Origin: Sphingobacteriales bacterium
GTDB taxonomy: Bacteria; Bacteroidota; Bacteroidia; Chitinophagales; UBA2359
Assembly: GCA_016711295.1 (NCBI GenBank)
Contig: JADJTE010000002.1
Coordinates: forward strand, 434,001 to 498,000
DNA length: 64,000 nucleotides
Reading direction: 5' to 3'
Shown here: positions 1-10,805 of the stretch, piece after piece
Layout of the letters: every line of letters starts with the position of its first letter
Numbering within the stretch: the stretch's first letter is position 1
Made by a program: the position numbers and the translations under genes
The notes under the pieces: generated by a model
The model's input: the letters and a program-made list of their open reading frames with translations, nothing else
Database searches by the model: none
Told to the model about the DNA's origin: nothing

Positions 1-1
1 C

Positions 2-433
2 ATCGTTATTTTGTCTGACGGCGAAGACCACGAAGAAGGGTCTGACATAATGGCGCGAAAAGCCAACGAAGCCCACGTTGCAATTTATACCGTAGGAGTG
101 GGTATGGAGCAAGGCGGAAAAATACCCGTTGTTGCTAACGGGCGGTGCGTCGATTTTAAGCGCGACGACAACGGCAACGAAGTAGTATCGAAATTGGACG
201 AAAATGCCTTGCGCGATATAACCCAAATTGGGCAAGGTAGCTATTTCAGCTTGGCAGCAGGCAGCAGCACAGAGATAGACCGACTATTGGCAGCATTAGC
301 CCAGTTCGAAAAACGCGAGATAGACGACCACGTTTTTACCGACTATGCCGACCAATTTCAATATTTTATAGCCCTTGCTTTGCTGCTGGTAATAGCCGAA
401 CTAATGCTGCCTACCATAAGGGTAAAAACGTAG
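2..433 (+). CDS. batB: BatB-like VWA domain protein, C-terminal part
   Basis: Only the last ~143 residues are in the window; the frame is open from base 2 and the start lies upstream. The sequence shows an SDGEDHEEG acidic loop of a von Willebrand factor A fold, the strand AIYTVGVG, and near the end the stretch YADQFQYFIALALLLVIAEL, a single membrane helix with a short basic tail. This is the usual end of BatB proteins, inner-membrane VWA proteins of Bacteroidota 'aerotolerance' (Bat) operons. In those operons batC and batD normally follow; here an AT-rich restriction-modification pair follows instead, so the operon is short or was interrupted. Family assignment is good; BatA is the alternative. 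Confidence 0.75.
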   Translation: MVILSDGEDHEEGSDIMARKANEAHVAIYTVGVGMEQGGKIPVVANGRCVDFKRDDNGNEVVSKLDENALRDITQIGQGSYFSLAAGSSTEIDRLLAALAQFEKREIDDHVFTDYADQFQYFIALALLLVIAELMLPTIRVKT

Positions 434-549
434 CATTTTCAATTTTGAAAAACGGGTAATCTCGCGCTATTGCCGTTTGTTGTGGGGGGCTTGAACCCGA
501 GGGGTAAATGAGAACCACGCTAAACGCATTGCAATAGTACAAAAGGAAT

Positions 550-2871
550 TTGAAACCTATAAAACTAATCAAAATGACTAACCTAATCCATGTTTTTTAC
601 AATTTTCTAAATCAAATAGAAATTGCAAAATCGGATTGTCGAACTACTGCTTTTCATTTGTGGAAAACAGATTTTACTGCTATTCACGGCTTTTTAGATA
701 GCCAAAGGAAGTTAGATATTAGCGGATTGTATGCAACTTATCAAATAGATTGTAGCAATCAAGATGATATTTTCAAGTTAGTTTTTTGTTTGGAAACTTA
801 CTATACTATCGTCTTGCGTTTATTGGCGTTTAAAGCCGTTTTTAGGGAAGAAGAAATTACTAAACGAATTTTTGAAAAAGATTATTTTTTACAAAAAGGT
901 ATACAAAACTATACTTGTAAGGCTTATTTTAATTGGTTTTTAGACATAGAAAACATTGAGAATGAATTAAACGAAATAGGAATTGATGAATATTTAGAAA
1001 ATTCGGAAACAGATTTTATTAAAGAAATTTTTGAGGAAGTTTTGCCTTCGCCTGTGCGGCACGCAATGGGCGAATTTTATACACCTGATTGGTTGGCAAA
1101 CTTCACGATACAAACCGTCACAGAGAATGATAAATTTGCACACCAAAAAACATATCTTGACCCTGCTTGCGGTTCGGGTACTTTTTATTTTTTAATGTCA
1201 TCAAACAGTTTCAGCAAAAGTCTGATAATCAGATATTTAAACAAGTTTTTGGAATTGATTTGAACCCTGTTTCTGTCTTGGCAGGCAAGACCAATTACTT
1301 GATTTTATATGCTAAATATTTTGAATTTTCAGAAAGTACGCCTTTGCAAATTCCTATTTTTTATGCTGATGCAATACAAGCAAAATTTGAAACAAGTAAT
1401 ATGTTTTCGGAGCCAAACCTTCAAAGTTTTGAAAACCTTGAAGATTTAAAAAGAGTTGATTATTTGGTAGGGAATCCGCCTTGGGTAAATTGGGAATATT
1501 TACCTACAGATTACAAATTACGTACTGCTCACTTATGGCAATACTACAATTTGTTTGCGGTCAAAGGTTTAGAGGCCAGTTTTATTAAAGAAGATATTTC
1601 TGTTTTGCTTACTTACATTGCCTTAGACAAATATTTGAAAGGTGATGGCAAGTTGGGTTTTGTAGTTAAAGAAACTTTGTTTAAGTCTATCAAACAAGGC
1701 GAAGGTTTCCGAAAATTTAAAATCTTTCCTACCAATACACTTTTAAATCCTTACCGAGTTGATGATTTAACTTTATTTAAACCTTTCAAAGAAGCAGTAA
1801 ATAGAACTGCTTTGCTTTTTATTCAGAAAGGCGAGGCTGTGCAGTACCCAACAAATTACATAGTTTGGCAGCCTTTAAATGGAAAACGAACTTTTGAAAA
1901 TAGTTTTGATATAAAAGAATTGTCTAAATATTTTGAGTTTGTAGCCAAAAGCACAACCTTCTGATTCCCAAAAGCTCAATTCTGGATGGATAACTGTGGA
2001 AAACGAAAAATTAGATAAAACTAATTTAATTCTTGGAAAATCTGCTTATTTAGCTCGTACAGGCACATTTACAGGTGGGGCAAATGGTATTTTTTGGCTC
2101 AATATTTTAGAAAAACATAATAATTTACTTACTATTCAAAATATCACAGAAAGAGCAAAAAATAAAATGAAAATCATAAAAACAGACTTAGAATCTGATT
2201 TTATTTTTCCCTTTTTGACGGGCAATGATTTAGAATTTTGGCAATATTCCTACTCAAAATATACACTTTGCCCGCACACCATAGAAAGCAAAATGTACCC
2301 AATAGATACAAAAACCTTAGAAAAGTACCCTAAAACTTTACAATATCTTGAAGATTTTAAAACAGAATTGCAAGACCGCAAGGGTTTTACAACTTTTGAT
2401 AAACATATTCAATTAGCCAATTATTACGCCATTCAACGCATTGGTGATTACACTTTTGCACCTTACAAAGTGGCTTGGCGGTATATTTGCAAAGAATTTC
2501 GTCCTGCGGTAATTGAATATGCAGACGATAAATATGTAGGTAAGAAAAATATCATTCCTAATGAAAAAATTATCTTTGTAGGCTTGCACGACAGGCAAGA
2601 GGCTTATTATCTATGTGGTTTGTTGAGTAGTACCCTTTATCGTCAAACCATAGAAAATTATATGATTGGTACGCAAATAACGCCTTCTATTATCAGTCGT
2701 CTGAATTTGCCCAAATTTGATAAAAGCAATGAAATTCACTTGAAAATCAGTGAGTTATGCCAAAGTGGGCATTTTGCAGAAAATAAACAAGTTTTTGTTT
2801 GTGAAATTGATGTAATAGTAGAAAATCTGCTTACTCAAATTACACATAAAGCCACGCTTTCCCCGCCTTAA
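550..2871 (+). pseudogene. Type II N6-adenine DNA methyltransferase (TaqI/Eco57I-like), two apparent frameshifts
   Basis: Three consecutive frames read as one ~770-residue adenine methyltransferase. The first (550 to ~1190) ends with SAM-binding motif I, DPACGSGTF. The second (~1190 to ~1960) continues with GIDLNPVSVLAGK and the catalytic motif IV NPPW (DYLVGNPPWVNW). The third (~1960-2871) holds the target-recognition part, with SSTLYRQTIENYMIGTQITP near the end. The first shift fits one missing T in the T-run at about 1187-1193; the second, near 1956-1960, fits one extra base. The gene overlaps the convergent nuclease-like gene tail to tail by 32 bp. Base composition is far more AT-rich than in the flanking genes, which suggests transfer. 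The shifts may be sequencing errors, in which case the enzyme is intact. Confidence 0.8.
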
Positions 2872-4159
2872 TCTCTGTTTCTTGTGGAATAGCATTATTC
2901 GCAATACATTGAATATCAGAGCTTCCATATTTATCAAACATTGCTTGGGCTTCCGTTTGTGTATAGAAATTCATATCAAAACGAATGGCTATAAGTTTCA
3001 CTAAACCCAATTTATGTAACTGTAGCCCTGCTTTGTAAATGCTTTTGAGTTGCACAAAACAATCAAATTCAGAAAGCATTTTATCAATCGTATCTTTTTT
3101 ATTTTCTGAAAAACCTACGCCATCAACCAAACCCCAATGTTGTTTTTGTGTGTTGCATTTTTGATTAGATTTCATCAAATCTCGTTTCACTTGCACGGTT
3201 TCATCACTTTTGTTTACACCATACTGACCAGGGTCTGAGGTATGAATTAAACCCTGTAAAAAAGCCAAAGGTTTATGCAAGTGTGTTTCTACAATCAAAT
3301 CAAAACTGTATGTTTTGCCTTTCTGTTTTTGGATAATTTCAAAAGTGTCAATATCTACATTAGGGTCATTGGACGACATTGGATTTAAGTGTCTATCGGA
3401 AGGCACAAAAGAAACACCTAATTGATGCAATAAATTGGCTACTTTGTGTTCCGCACCGTGTCCCCTACGTTTTGCTTCTGCTTGTTGTATTTCTTTAGGC
3501 AAAATCAATTTGTCTATGATTGTTTCTATTTCACTTTGTTGTAATTTTTTAAATAGTTCTAAAATATCTAACAACTGCCTATCTATCAAATACTTTGTTA
3601 TAATTTCAATAGATGTTTTTGCTAAATTTTGGTCTTTTCCTGTTATCAAGTTTTTGAAATAAGACAAAGGGTGCTTGTCTAATTCATACAAAGGCTTACC
3701 CAAAATATTCGTGCTATCAGTAGGTAAGTATTTAGTTTTTGCAAACAAATAACTCAATTCCAAATACATTCGTTTGTCTGAAATACCTACGAAAGTTCGT
3801 AAAAAATCTATCGTATCAGGATTTTTGAAGATAATTTGGCTAATGTACAGTTCTTGCTTTTGGGTAGGCAAGTTTTGTAAAATTTGCATTAGCAAAGGAA
3901 TATCCAAATCTTTATCAACCACGCCAAAAATAGGAATTTCATCTTGGTTCGCCACGTGAAACCAAAATTCATTCTGAACAGACTGTAAGTTGGTGCATAG
4001 TTGGTTTTTTTTTGCAAAATTTGGGGGTTCGTTTTGAATTTGCAACGGTTTTGTAAAATGACATACAACGCCCAGCACAGCCAACGTATAGGTATTGACA
4101 GAACCTACAATGGGCATATTGAGAAAGCAAAGCATGATGTAACATTGGGCGTATGGCAA
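2840..4159 (-). CDS. Probable restriction endonuclease partner of the convergent methyltransferase
   Basis: I do not recognise the family with certainty. The protein has an alpha-helical first half and a second half with RRGHGAEHKVANLLHQLG, then PMSSNDPNVDIDTFEI and YSFDLIVETHLHKPLAFLQG, which could be the acidic core of a nuclease fold, although a clean PD-(D/E)XK motif is not obvious. Its role is inferred from context: it is convergent with, and overlaps, an adenine methyltransferase in the same AT-rich block, the classic arrangement of a type II system. The start is uncertain. The first ~60 residues overlap an imperfect inverted repeat (4062-4155) and look non-coding; real translation may begin near 3980 after another indel in the poly-A run at about 4003-4012. 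A missing partner function could also be a helper or Vsr-type protein. Confidence 0.5.
   Translation of the reverse strand: MPYAQCYIMLCFLNMPIVGSVNTYTLAVLGVVCHFTKPLQIQNEPPNFAKKNQLCTNLQSVQNEFWFHVANQDEIPIFGVVDKDLDIPLLMQILQNLPTQKQELYISQIIFKNPDTIDFLRTFVGISDKRMYLELSYLFAKTKYLPTDSTNILGKPLYELDKHPLSYFKNLITGKDQNLAKTSIEIITKYLIDRQLLDILELFKKLQQSEIETIIDKLILPKEIQQAEAKRRGHGAEHKVANLLHQLGVSFVPSDRHLNPMSSNDPNVDIDTFEIIQKQKGKTYSFDLIVETHLHKPLAFLQGLIHTSDPGQYGVNKSDETVQVKRDLMKSNQKCNTQKQHWGLVDGVGFSENKKDTIDKMLSEFDCFVQLKSIYKAGLQLHKLGLVKLIAIRFDMNFYTQTEAQAMFDKYGSSDIQCIANNAIPQETEIKAGKAWLYV
4062..4155. repeat. Imperfect inverted repeat, attC-like fold
   Basis: The ends CATACAACGCCCA (4062-4074) and TGGGCGTATG (4146-4155) pair over about 11 bp with a two-base AA bulge; a short inner hairpin TAGGT/ACCTA lies between. 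Long imperfect stems with extrahelical bases at the edge of an acquired gene resemble integron attC sites, but the attC core consensus is not clearly present. It may instead be a REP-like hairpin or a terminator for the nuclease-like gene region. Position: between the restriction pair and the AraC gene. Confidence 0.35.
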
Positions 4160-4222
4160 AAAATTGCAGAAGCACTCTACACAAATGCTTTTCCGTTGCG
4201 CGAACTGGCTAAGGTACTATAT

Positions 4223-4957
4223 TTAGAGGACTATCGATTGTTTTTGCTCCCAACTGGGAGAAAGTCCAAAATAATTTTTATATGATTGGCTAAAACTACT
4301 GATGGAGGCATAGCCAACCATTAAGGAAATGGATTGTACGGAATGGGTCGTATTTTGGAGCAGATACCGCGCTTTGACCATTCTATTTTCTTGTAAAAAC
4401 TCAAAAATAGTTTGCCCGATGGCATCTTTAAATCTCTTTTTCAGATAACATTGATTAGTGCCAACATGGTTAGCTACCATTGGTATGGTAATGTTTTTCT
4501 CTAAATTGCTCAGAATATAATCTTTCGCGCTTTGTATCTTTTCTGATTCGAGGGGTTGTTGGCTCAGGAACGTACAGTTGTCGCAATGCAATTGGGAGTG
4601 GCTACCTTTTTGCATTTGAAAAAGCAAATGAAGAACAATACTTTCTAAGTAAATTTTTCGGGCAATACCCTGGCATCTGCAATGTATCAATTCATATAGT
4701 TTTGATTGCGAATTGCAGCATATATTTTGTTTTTTTATGTGATGACGATAAGACTGCCCGTATTTTTCAAAATAATTTTTGGCTATTTTTATTTCGACTT
4801 TATTTAAAGTGTTGGAGAAGTCGAACAAGCAATCTTCGCTCAACAGCGTATACGATATATAGATATGCGAATAATCTTGTGTTGTTGTGCAAGCCGTTTC
4901 AAGGATGTCGGCATTATTGCTTGTATGGACAAAAATAAATTCGTTGATTTGTTCCAT
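4223..4957 (-). CDS. AraC family transcriptional regulator
   Basis: A 244-residue protein with a typical C-terminal AraC DNA-binding domain (about the last 100 residues). The first helix-turn-helix is IPMVANHVGTNQCYLKKRFK; the second contains SISLMVGYASISSFSQSYKN followed by YFGLSP. The N-terminal half (about 1-130) is not a recognisable cupin and holds several cysteines, including CCNS, HCRC and CDNC, which might bind a metal or sense redox state (inference). I chose the ATG at 4957 over a TTG four codons upstream. The family activates or represses nearby genes on small-molecule signals; no obvious target operon adjoins it, since the next gene is gltA on the same strand upstream. Confidence 0.85.
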   Translation of the reverse strand: MEQINEFIFVHTSNNADILETACTTTQDYSHIYISYTLLSEDCLFDFSNTLNKVEIKIAKNYFEKYGQSYRHHIKKQNICCNSQSKLYELIHCRCQGIARKIYLESIVLHLLFQMQKGSHSQLHCDNCTFLSQQPLESEKIQSAKDYILSNLEKNITIPMVANHVGTNQCYLKKRFKDAIGQTIFEFLQENRMVKARYLLQNTTHSVQSISLMVGYASISSFSQSYKNYFGLSPSWEQKQSIVL

Positions 4958-5007
4958 TAATAGAGGCAATATTTTTGTTTATGATTAGTTATTGCTGCGA
5001 TATACAA

Positions 5008-5050
5008 AATGCCTACGGTCACAGTTTTTAAGCCTGTGCGGGTAGGCATT
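5008..5050 (-). terminator. Hairpin downstream of citrate synthase
   Basis: Arms AATGCCTAC (5008-5016) and GTAGGCATT (5042-5050) are perfect complements, with an inner CACAG/CTGTG pair. On the minus strand the hairpin is followed by TTTTG, so it can end the gltA transcript. The T-tract is short. Confidence 0.5.
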
Positions 5051-5072
5051 GGTTTTGTATTATTGGGTAGAG

Positions 5073-5191
5073 GTAAGTATTTAGGGTATGGAATAACGGG
5101 TTATGTCTATCCAATAATGCCCGACATCGTTGCCTATTCGATTAGAAATAGCTGTTATTGCGGGAGTGCCCCAGCAAGGGTAAATAGTTAC
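5073..5191 (-). mobile_element. Rep-A short inverted-repeat element, copy 1
   Basis: Inverted relative to most copies. Ends are GTAAGTATTTAG (left) and TAAATAGTTAC (right); the interior holds the family core in reverse complement (ATAATGCCCGACATCGTTGC and ATTCGATTAGAAATAGCT). No target duplication is visible. It lies between AraC and gltA. Confidence 0.75.
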
Positions 5192-5225
5192 ATCAGAAGA
5201 ACATTAGAAATGGTTCTATCTCGGT

Positions 5226-6556
5226 CTAATTGGCACTTACTTTTTCGGCTTTTACTTTTTCGGCAATAGCTTGTAGCGAGGCTATTGTTTCGGATTTGGG
5301 GCGTTCGAGTGGCAAGCCCAAGGCGCGGCTCCATATCAACCAAGCCAATACGCCCAAAGCCCTTGATACGCCGAACAAAACGGTATAGAACGTAAATTCG
5401 CCCATGCCGTAGTGTAGCAAGGTAGCACCTGAGTGGGCATCTACGTTGGGGAATGGATTTTTGATATTGCCTTTTTCGCCCAAAATCTTGGGGGCTGTTT
5501 CATATACTTTCCAGATAACATTAACAAATTCGTCGTCGGAGAAGTGTTTTTGGCAAAATTCCATTTGTGCTTTAAAACGCGGGTCGGTTTGGCGCAATAC
5601 GGCGTGTCCGTAGCCGGGCACTACTCGTTTTTGGGCAAGGGTTTCGCGGATATAATCTGCAATTTGCTCGGTAGTAGGCGTATTAGTATCTAATTTTTCA
5701 GCATTTCGCGGGCCCATTTCACTACTTCTTGGTTAGCTAAGCCGTGTAAGGGGCCTGCGAGGGCGTTCATGGCGGCGGCAAACGATTGGTAGGCATCAGC
5801 CAGCGTAGAACCGACCAAAATACAAGTATGCGCCGATGCGTTGCCGCCTTCGTGGTCGGCGTGCAGGGTTAGGTATAGGCGTATGAGGCTTTTGAAGTCG
5901 TCAGATTCGTAGCCCAGCATTTGGGCAAAATTAGCCGCCCAATCTAAATTGGGGTCGGGGGCTATATGTTGGCTTTGGTGAAAACTGCGTCGGTAGATAT
6001 ATGCAGCCAAACGCGGTAGTTTGGCTATGAGGTTCATAGCGTCTTCGTAGGTAGCGTCCCAATATTGGTCTTTGGGCATACCTTCGGCATAGCGGCGGGC
6101 AAATACCGAATCGGTTTGGAGTGCCATGATAGCTATCGAAAACTGCGTCATGGGGTGCGTATCGATGGGTAGTGTTTCTATGACATCGAATACATGTGCG
6201 GGAATTTCGCTGCGGCTTGCCCACTCACGGCTTAGGTCGTTTACTTCTTGTTCGGTGGGTATTTCGTCTAACAACATCAGCAAAAACAAGCCTTCGGGCA
6301 GGGGTTCGTCACAGTTGGGAGCTTTGGGCGGCAGCTGGCGCAGTTCGGGTATAGAATAGCCCCTAAATCGGATACCTTCTTGGGCATCTAACAACGATGT
6401 TTCGGTAAGTAGGCTTGTAATATCGCGCATACCGCCGGCTACTTGGCTTACGGTGACGGTATCTACGACAACATCGCCGTAGGTTTTTACCAATTCTTTG
6501 TATTGCTGAAATACGCTTGCCGCCTTAGCAGCAAATTTGGCTTTTAGGTAGGACAT
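5226..6556 (-). CDS. gltA: Citrate synthase (one apparent frameshift)
   Basis: Condenses oxaloacetate and acetyl-CoA to citrate in the TCA cycle. The ~440-residue chain resembles the mitochondrial-like type II form. Visible active-site regions are HADHEGGNASAH, GPLHGLANQEV and PGYGHAVLRQTDPRF, the last giving the conserved catalytic His region, then NVDAHSGATLLHYG and an acidic/Arg-rich end. The reading frame breaks at the T-run 5694-5698: the minus strand has AAAAA where six A are needed to join EMLKK to LDTNTPTTEQ. Because citrate synthase is core metabolism and the defect is one base in a homopolymer, I treat the gene as functional. Start ATG at 6556 gives MSYLKAKFAAKA. Confidence 0.9.
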
Positions 6557-7206
6557 AATAAATTTAATTAACTTATTTGGGCAACACCGAGTAGGAAAGG
6601 GCGAGGTAGCGATAAACGATATGTGCCCTAATTATAACAACAAATATCGTGGCTAATGGTTCGGTATTTGGTGTAGGGGTAGTGTTTAGATGATAAAAAT
6701 GTAGCAACTATTTAGGCAATAGACAAAATTGATATTTGCATAGATAATTGCAATTATTTTTCGCAGCTATTTAGGGTATAGGTTTTGGGTAGGAAACACC
6801 TATCCGATAATGCCCGACATCGTTGCATATTTGCTTCCAACAAGGGTATGCGATAGGCGAGAATACTTGCCACTATACCCACAAAGGTAAGCGAAAATAC
6901 GCTGACTGCGAAAATATTAAATGGTATTTTTGACCCCAAGACGTGCTATTGCTCAAAATTTTACGTTTATATTATACTCCTTTGCAGACAAGAGGTTAAA
7001 AAGCGTTATTTTTATGCCCAAACCGTATGTATACGGCTTATTTGTACTATATTTGCTCCTTGTGAGCAGCACATACTAACAGCCGAGCGGCTAATTTTTT
7101 CTTATCTCAATAGCTATTGCAGCCACAATAAAGACAGTTCATTGTGCGTTTTTGCCATCTGAACTATCGGGTTAAGCATAAAATTTAGCCGAAATATACC
7201 TATTTC
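6557..7206. other. Long intergenic stretch between gltA and the S41 peptidase
   Basis: No convincing gene. It contains one truncated Rep-A copy (6763-6846), AT-rich sequence that must hold the gltA promoter, and then the intact Rep-A copy that starts at 7207. A small AGCC/GGCT hairpin is visible near 7081-7096. Confidence 0.6.
6763..6846 (-). mobile_element. Rep-A element, truncated copy 2
   Basis: Starts with GCAGCTATTTAGGGTATAGG and carries the reverse-complement core ATAATGCCCGACATCGTTGC, but the opposite terminal repeat is absent; sequence diverges after about 6846. A degenerate remnant. Confidence 0.6.
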
Positions 7207-7317
7207 GCAACTATTTAGCCTTGTAAGGGAACTAATCGAATATGCACGATGTCAGGCAGTATTAGATAAGTATTGCTCATTACCCCATACCCAGAACCCT
7301 ATACCCTAAATAGTTAC
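7207..7317 (+). mobile_element. Rep-A element, copy 3, with 8-bp target duplication
   Basis: 111 bp. Ends GCAACTATTTAG and CTAAATAGTTAC are inverted repeats. The element is flanked by exact direct repeats CCTATTTC at 7199-7206 and 7318-7325, the signature of transposition with 8-bp staggered cuts. The interior shows the family core ATGTCAGGCAGTATTAGATA and the ACCCTATACCC-rich right end. It has no coding capacity and sits 38 bp upstream of the peptidase start. Confidence 0.9.
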
Positions 7318-7354
7318 CCTATTTCTCTAAAATATCATCTATCCATACCTAAAA

Positions 7355-9035
7355 ATGCGGAAACTAAGTACTACGGGCATCTTGTTTGGGACAGCCCTTT
7401 TTACCCATGGCTTTATTGTCACTGTCGTTCAGAAGAAGCGGCAATAATGATTTTGAAGTTGCCAAAAATCTCGACATTTTTGCCTCTATCTTTCGAGAGC
7501 TAAATGCCTATTACGTAGACGACCTCAAAACCGAAAAACTCGTCCAGACGGGCATCAATGCTATGCTCAACTCGCTTGATCCCTATACGACGTATATCGA
7601 CGAAGAAGAAATGGACGGCTATCGCCTGCAAACTACCGGCAAATATGGCGGCATAGGCGCACTCATACGCACCAGCGGCGAAAAAGACGAACGCTATGTC
7701 ATCATTGCCGAACCCTACGAAGACTCGCCCGCCCAACGCAGCGGACTATTGGCGGGCGATAAAATTGTGTCGATAGAAGGCAAACCGATGAAAAATAAAA
7801 ATACGGACGACGTGAGCAAAATGCTCAAAGGAACGCCCGGCACCGAAGTGCGCATCACAATAGAACGCCCAGGCGAAGCCGAACCCATCGAAAAAACCAT
7901 ACGCCGCGAAGAAATAAAACTCAAAAGCGTGCCCTACTATGGCATGTTGCCCGACGGAAAAACCGGATATATCCGCTTTACCAATTTTACCGAAAATTGC
8001 AGCCAAGCCGTAGAAGCCGCGCTAATCGACCTGCGCGACAAACAAAAAGCCAAATCTATCGTATTAGACCTGCGCGACAACCCAGGCGGCTTGCTCAACG
8101 AAGCAGTAGCAGTAGCCAATATTTTTGTCAACCAAGGGCAAGAAATAGTCAGCACACGCGGACGCGCCTCCGATATCGAATCGAAAAGCTATAAAGCAAA
8201 CGACACGCCTACCGACTTGCAAATACCCTTAGCCGTATTGGTAGACAATGGCTCGGCTTCGGCATCAGAAATTGTGGCGGGAACTATACAAGACCTCGAC
8301 CGAGGGGTAGTGGTGGGCGAGCGTAGCTATGGAAAAGGATTGGTGCAAACGACCAAAAATATAGGATTTAATTCAAAACTCAAAATTACAACTGCCAAAT
8401 ACTACCTGCCAAGCGGACGCTGCATACAAGCCATCGATTATGCCGACCTAAAAAATGACCATAAAAAATTGCCCGATTCGCTACATACCGCTTTCAAAAC
8501 CAAGGGCGGACGCACCGTATATGATACAGGAGGCATAAAACCCGATTCGGAAGTAGAAAAACCCTACTTGGGCAATATTACCGTAGCCTTAGCAACCAAA
8601 AACCATCTGTTCGACTACGCCACGCAATACCGCATCAAACACCCCACTATCCCAACGCCTGATAAGTTCGAATTGACCGAAGCCGATTATGCCGACTTCC
8701 TCCAATTTCTGAAAGGGAAAAACTATGACTATACCACCGAAAGCGAGGCATTGCTCAAACAATTAGAAGAAAATGCCGACAAAGAGCAGTATGCCGAAGC
8801 CCTGAAAACAGAAATTGCCGACTTAGAAGCCAAAATGAAATCGGATAAAAGCAACGATTTGACCAAATTTAAGGCTGAAATCAAACATATGCTCGAAATC
8901 GAAACCGTATCGCGATACTATTGGCAACGTGGGCAAATCCAAGAATCTATCGAAGGCGACCCCGACGTAAGCAAAGCCGTCGAAATACTAAACCAAGCAG
9001 CCAATTACCAAAATATCTTGAACGTAAAAAAATAA
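7355..9035 (+). CDS. S41 family carboxy-terminal processing peptidase (apparent frameshift near start)
   Basis: A ~550-residue Ctp-type serine protease. Order: N-terminal membrane anchor, helical region, PDZ domain (about residues 100-180, with SGLLAGDKIVSIEGKPM) and S41 catalytic domain with the Ser/Lys dyad in NGSASASEIVAGT and ERSYGKGLVQT. It cleaves C-terminal tails of periplasmic proteins. ATG at 7355 reads MRKLSTTGILFGTALFTHGF, a good signal anchor, in a frame one base off from the rest; the switch lies near 7425-7440 and needs one extra base removed. The only in-frame start (TTG 7386) gives no sensible signal. It is followed 77 bp later by a paralogue on the same strand. Confidence 0.88.
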
Positions 9036-9112
9036 TCGCTCAAAAATAGCCGCATAAAGCCAAGCCAATTCCAAATAGTATCCAATCCATTTGCCAATTA
9101 CCTCCTATAAAT

Positions 9113-10777
9113 ATGACCAACCGACATATAGTTCCGCTGCTTGCAGTGCTTGCTTTCGGAGCCTTATTATTTGCCGCCTCTACTACGCCGGGCGGCAATG
9201 ACAAGGGCAGTAATTATTTTGCCCTACTCAAAAACATCAATTTATTTGCCGACCTCTACCGCGAAGTCAATCGCTCGTATGTCGATAATGTCGAACCCGC
9301 GCAATTGATGCGCACAGGTATCGATTCGATGCTCAAATCGCTCGACCCCTATACAAACTATATCACCGAATCACAGATTGAGAATGCCCGCTTGCAGCAA
9401 GACGAATCCAACGCCGATATTGGAGTAGAGCTAAACAAAATGGGCGATTATGTAGTGGTGCAAGACGTGTACGAAGACCTACCCGCCTACAAAGCGGGCA
9501 TCAAGCAAGGCGACAAGATTATAGCAGTAAATGGTATGCCCGCCAAGGGAAGGGCAATAGACGACGTAAAACAAATTTTGCGTGGGCAGCCCAATTCCGA
9601 AGTCAAAATTACGGTATTGCGCAATGGTGCCGAGCAAATCCTTAGTGCGCAACGCGACCGCGCCGAACCCAAAAGCGTACCTTATTCGGGAATGCTCGAC
9701 GACGGCAAGACAGGGTATGTCAAACTGAACATCTTTACGCAAGGCTGCGCAATGGAAGTACAAAAAGCCATCGTGTCGCTACAAGACAAAGGTATGACCC
9801 AATTGATATTTGACCTACGGCACAACGGCGGCGGCTTGCTCAAAGAAGCCATTGATATCGTTAACCTGTTTGTGCCCAAAGACCAATTGGTCGTAAGCAC
9901 CAAGGGGCGAGACGAAGAATGGAACAAAGAATACAAAACCCTCAAAGATGCCTTAGTGCCCGATTTGCCCGTTGCGGTATTGATAGACGGACGCTCGGCA
10001 TCGGCATCAGAGATTGTGTCGGGCACAATCCAAGATTTAGACCGAGGAATAGTCATCGGGCAGCGCAGCTTTGGTAAAGGCTTGGTACAACAAACCAAAC
10101 AAATAGGATATAATGCGCAATTAAAGCTGACCGTAGCCAAATATTATACGCCCAGTGGCAGATGCGTGCAGGCGATAGATTATTACGGCACGTATAAGGA
10201 CGGCGCAACAGCAGTACCCGACTCGCTGCGCAAAACCTTCAAAACCCGCAACGGCAGACCCGTTTATGATGGTAGCGGTGTAGAACCCGACGTAGCTATC
10301 GATAAAAAAGCCGATGTCAATGTAGTTAAAACATTGCAAGACAATTTGTTATTGTTCGACTATGCTACGCATTATTACCACAAAAATCCACAAATTGCCG
10401 CCGCCCAAGCGTTTGAGTTCGGCGATACCGATTTTGAGGACTTTGTGCGATTTTTGGGCGATAAAAACTATAAATACGACACCCAAACCGAGTCTACGCT
10501 CGAAAAAATACGCAAAGCCGCCGAACGCGAAAAATATGAGCAGGCTATTAGCGGAAGCCTTAGCCAGTTGGACAGCCGTATCAAACAAGAAAAACAAAAA
10601 GACCTATACCGCCACAAAGATGAGCTAAAACGCTTGCTCAAGCAGGAAATCATCGGGCGTTACTATTTCCAAAAGGGTAGGGTAGAGGCAGGGCTAAAAA
10701 CCGACCCCAACGTACAAAAATCCTTAGCTATATTTGCCGATAAAGCCGAATATGCCAAGATTTTGGGCAGCAAATAA
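9113..10777 (+). CDS. S41 family carboxy-terminal processing peptidase, second tandem copy
   Basis: 554 residues, same architecture as the gene just upstream: signal anchor PLLAVLAFGALLFAAS, PDZ domain around AGIKQGDKIIAVNGMP, and the catalytic S41 domain with GRSASASEIVSGT and QRSFGKGLVQQ holding the Ser and Lys. The C-terminal ~180 residues are a helical, charged tail (FVRFLGDKNYKYDTQTEST) shared by both paralogues and typical of Bacteroidota Ctp proteins. It is probably co-transcribed with the upstream copy; a strong terminator follows at 10806-10854. The two copies have diverged widely, so the duplication is old. Confidence 0.92.
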   Translation: MTNRHIVPLLAVLAFGALLFAASTTPGGNDKGSNYFALLKNINLFADLYREVNRSYVDNVEPAQLMRTGIDSMLKSLDPYTNYITESQIENARLQQDESNADIGVELNKMGDYVVVQDVYEDLPAYKAGIKQGDKIIAVNGMPAKGRAIDDVKQILRGQPNSEVKITVLRNGAEQILSAQRDRAEPKSVPYSGMLDDGKTGYVKLNIFTQGCAMEVQKAIVSLQDKGMTQLIFDLRHNGGGLLKEAIDIVNLFVPKDQLVVSTKGRDEEWNKEYKTLKDALVPDLPVAVLIDGRSASASEIVSGTIQDLDRGIVIGQRSFGKGLVQQTKQIGYNAQLKLTVAKYYTPSGRCVQAIDYYGTYKDGATAVPDSLRKTFKTRNGRPVYDGSGVEPDVAIDKKADVNVVKTLQDNLLLFDYATHYYHKNPQIAAAQAFEFGDTDFEDFVRFLGDKNYKYDTQTESTLEKIRKAAEREKYEQAISGSLSQLDSRIKQEKQKDLYRHKDELKRLLKQEIIGRYYFQKGRVEAGLKTDPNVQKSLAIFADKAEYAKILGSK

Positions 10778-10805
10778 CCCCGCACGCGGGCTATGCCATT
10801 ATAAA

